Shown here: positions 44,188-45,755 of the stretch, piece by piece | How the letters are laid out: each line of letters begins with the position of its first letter | Numbering within the stretch: the first letter of the stretch is position 1 | NCBI GenBank assembly: GCA_022788105.1 | Contig: JALEVZ010000048.1 | Location: forward strand, 1-45,755 | Reading direction: 5' to 3' | Source of the DNA: Prevotella sp. | Lineage (GTDB): Bacteria > Bacteroidota > Bacteroidia > Bacteroidales > Bacteroidaceae | DNA length: 45,755 nt | Position numbers and translations under genes: made by a program | Notes under the pieces: model-generated | The model's input: only the letters and a program-made list of their open reading frames with translations | Databases searched by the model: none | What the model was told of the DNA's origin: nothing

Positions 44188-44405
44188 CAATCCAACAGCT
44201 TAAGCAGACAACGTTGTTAATAAACGAAACGCTATTTTTACAAAATTCTCATAACATATTACTCGTTCTTTTTTAAAAAAAAGTTATTTTTGCAAAGAAA
44301 TAAGGCAAAAAAAACGCACAAATGTCATTTCAGAAAAAAAATAGCATTGCCTGCGTTTTAACACCAGAAGCAAAAAAACAAGTAGCCGTTTTAACAAAAA
44401 AGCAA

Positions 44406-45755
44406 ATGAAACGTAATAGATTTTTCTTAATAAGCCTTCTCTTTGCATCATCCATAACAGTCCACGCACAAGACAACGCTCCAAAAGATTCGCTCACCAT
44501 GGAAAGCATGATGCACAATCTTCCTGAAGTGATGGTAAAAGGCTCGCGCCCCATTGTCAAGGTAGAGCGCGGCATGCTGACATACAATATGCCGCTGCTC
44601 ATAAAGCAGCTGCCTGCCGACAACGCTTACGAGGCATTGACACACATACCTGGCATCAGCGATGCCACAGGCAAGATATCGTTCTCTGGCAACGAGGTGA
44701 CGCTGATTGTCAACGGACAAGCCACCACGTTGACACAGGAGCAGCTGACAGAGCGTCTGAAGGCAATGCCTGCCGCACAGCTGGCAAAAGCCGAAGTCAT
44801 GCTGTCTGCCCCCGCCCGTTATCATGTGCGTGGCATGGCTATCAACATCGTCACGAAAGACTATTCCGGCACCAATCAGCTGTCTGGACAGGTCATTGGC
44901 GGCATGGAACAAAACAAATATGCTAAGGGATTTGGCGATTTCAATATATCCTTACAAAGGGGTAAGTTCGGACTCGATGCACAATATAAATATGTAGACG
45001 GCTACTCTTACGGAGAGAACACACACATTGTAAATCATCCACTTGGCGACAAGCGCATAAAATATGATGACGAAACAGGGCAAAAGGCGTTTGGCATTAC
45101 CCACAGCTACCGACTGGGTATGAACTATGCCTTTAGCAAGAACCATCGTCTCGACATCGCATATACGGGTAAATGGGACAAGACGTGCTCAAACAGCCAC
45201 ACTACAGGATCGAGCATCAGCGGAATGCATCATGACAGCCACGAGTATCTGCACAATGTGGATGTCAACTACTCGCTTCCTTTCGGACTCACCCTTAACG
45301 GTTCATACACCCACTATCGCACACCTCAGCAGCAAGTTCTCGGCGGAACGATGATTGTGGATGAAAACACAGCAACGACGGAACGCAACATGACAAGCGG
45401 CAGCAAGCAGACCATCAACAAATGGATGTTCACGGCAGACCAAACCCATTCGCTGGCACACGGCTGGGGATTGTCGTATGGCGTGAAAGGGCAGTTTGCA
45501 AGCAACAAGAGCTATCAGACCACCGTCAACAAGGATGGAAGCGTCCTGCCTGACGGTACAAGCAGCGTCGACATAAACGAGCGTATATGGAACCTGTATG
45601 CTGGATTCAGCAAGCAGATAAGCAAGGCTGTCAGCGTTGAAGCATCCGTTGCCACCGAGCAATACCACTCGCCGATATGGGACAAATGGCGCGTCTATCC
45701 TACGCTCAACGCTTTATGGAACATCAACGACAACCATCTGCTCAACCTCTCGTTC
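44406..45755 (+). CDS. TonB-dependent receptor / outer membrane beta-barrel protein (truncated by window end)
   Basis: signal peptide MKRNRFFLISLLFASSITVHAQ; plug-like YEALTHIPGISDATGKISFSGNEVTLIVNGQ; barrel-like strands; possible upstream in-frame ATG at 44322. Confidence 0.85.
   Translation, partial: MKRNRFFLISLLFASSITVHAQDNAPKDSLTMESMMHNLPEVMVKGSRPIVKVERGMLTYNMPLLIKQLPADNAYEALTHIPGISDATGKISFSGNEVTLIVNGQATTLTQEQLTERLKAMPAAQLAKAEVMLSAPARYHVRGMAINIVTKDYSGTNQLSGQVIGGMEQNKYAKGFGDFNISLQRGKFGLDAQYKYVDGYSYGENTHIVNHPLGDKRIKYDDETGQKAFGITHSYRLGMNYAFSKNHRLDIAYTGKWDKTCSNSHTTGSSISGMHHDSHEYLHNVDVNYSLPFGLTLNGSYTHYRTPQQQVLGGTMIVDENTATTERNMTSGSKQTINKWMFTADQTHSLAHGWGLSYGVKGQFASNKSYQTTVNKDGSVLPDGTSSVDINERIWNLYAGFSKQISKAVSVEASVATEQYHSPIWDKWRVYPTLNALWNINDNHLLNLSF

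Noticed and set aside
1-45755. tRNA, rRNA, tmRNA or known riboswitch genes
   Set aside because: No convincing conserved signatures noticed on either strand by eye; a tRNAscan/Infernal run would be needed to exclude them

Overview
This window is a 45.8 kb stretch of a Bacteroidales chromosome, most likely Prevotella or a relative. That assignment is inferred from SusC/SusD, GH3, DUF4294 and U32 proteins, long-form IspG, TAnnTTTG -7 promoter boxes and HU-like/small-peptide genes; no 16S is present. Most of it is housekeeping: rnr, CDF transporter, epimerase plus PAP2 protein, SusC/SusD pair, cysS, GT2, PAP2-like protein, rpoN, M15 peptidase, two tandem paralogous secreted proteins, DUF4294, GH3, Ig-like lipoprotein, DUF3108, U32, purE, ispG, HU-like, ychF, lgt, AAA/DUF4143 ATPase and a partial TonB-dependent receptor. 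A complete DpnII-type restriction-modification cassette (methylase, endonuclease, second methylase) sits at 25.1-27.9 kb. By hand count the window has only 24 GATC sites, against about 179 for random sequence. Intergenic space is unusually rich in structured repeats: TIR-bounded composite palindromic elements, paired 8-bp-period arrays abutting start codons, and tandem repeats of 15, 21, 22, 33, 40 and 72 bp. The most interesting observations are: two overlapping tiny hydrophobic ORFs after the HU-like gene, below the ORF-track cutoff and behind a large inverted repeat; the paired 8-bp-array elements; GATC depletion around the DpnII system; repeat DNA that has become the N-terminus of a lipoprotein ORF; and two mosaic paralogs with a glycine-zipper-like segment. 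All calls come from reading the sequence; no database search was run.
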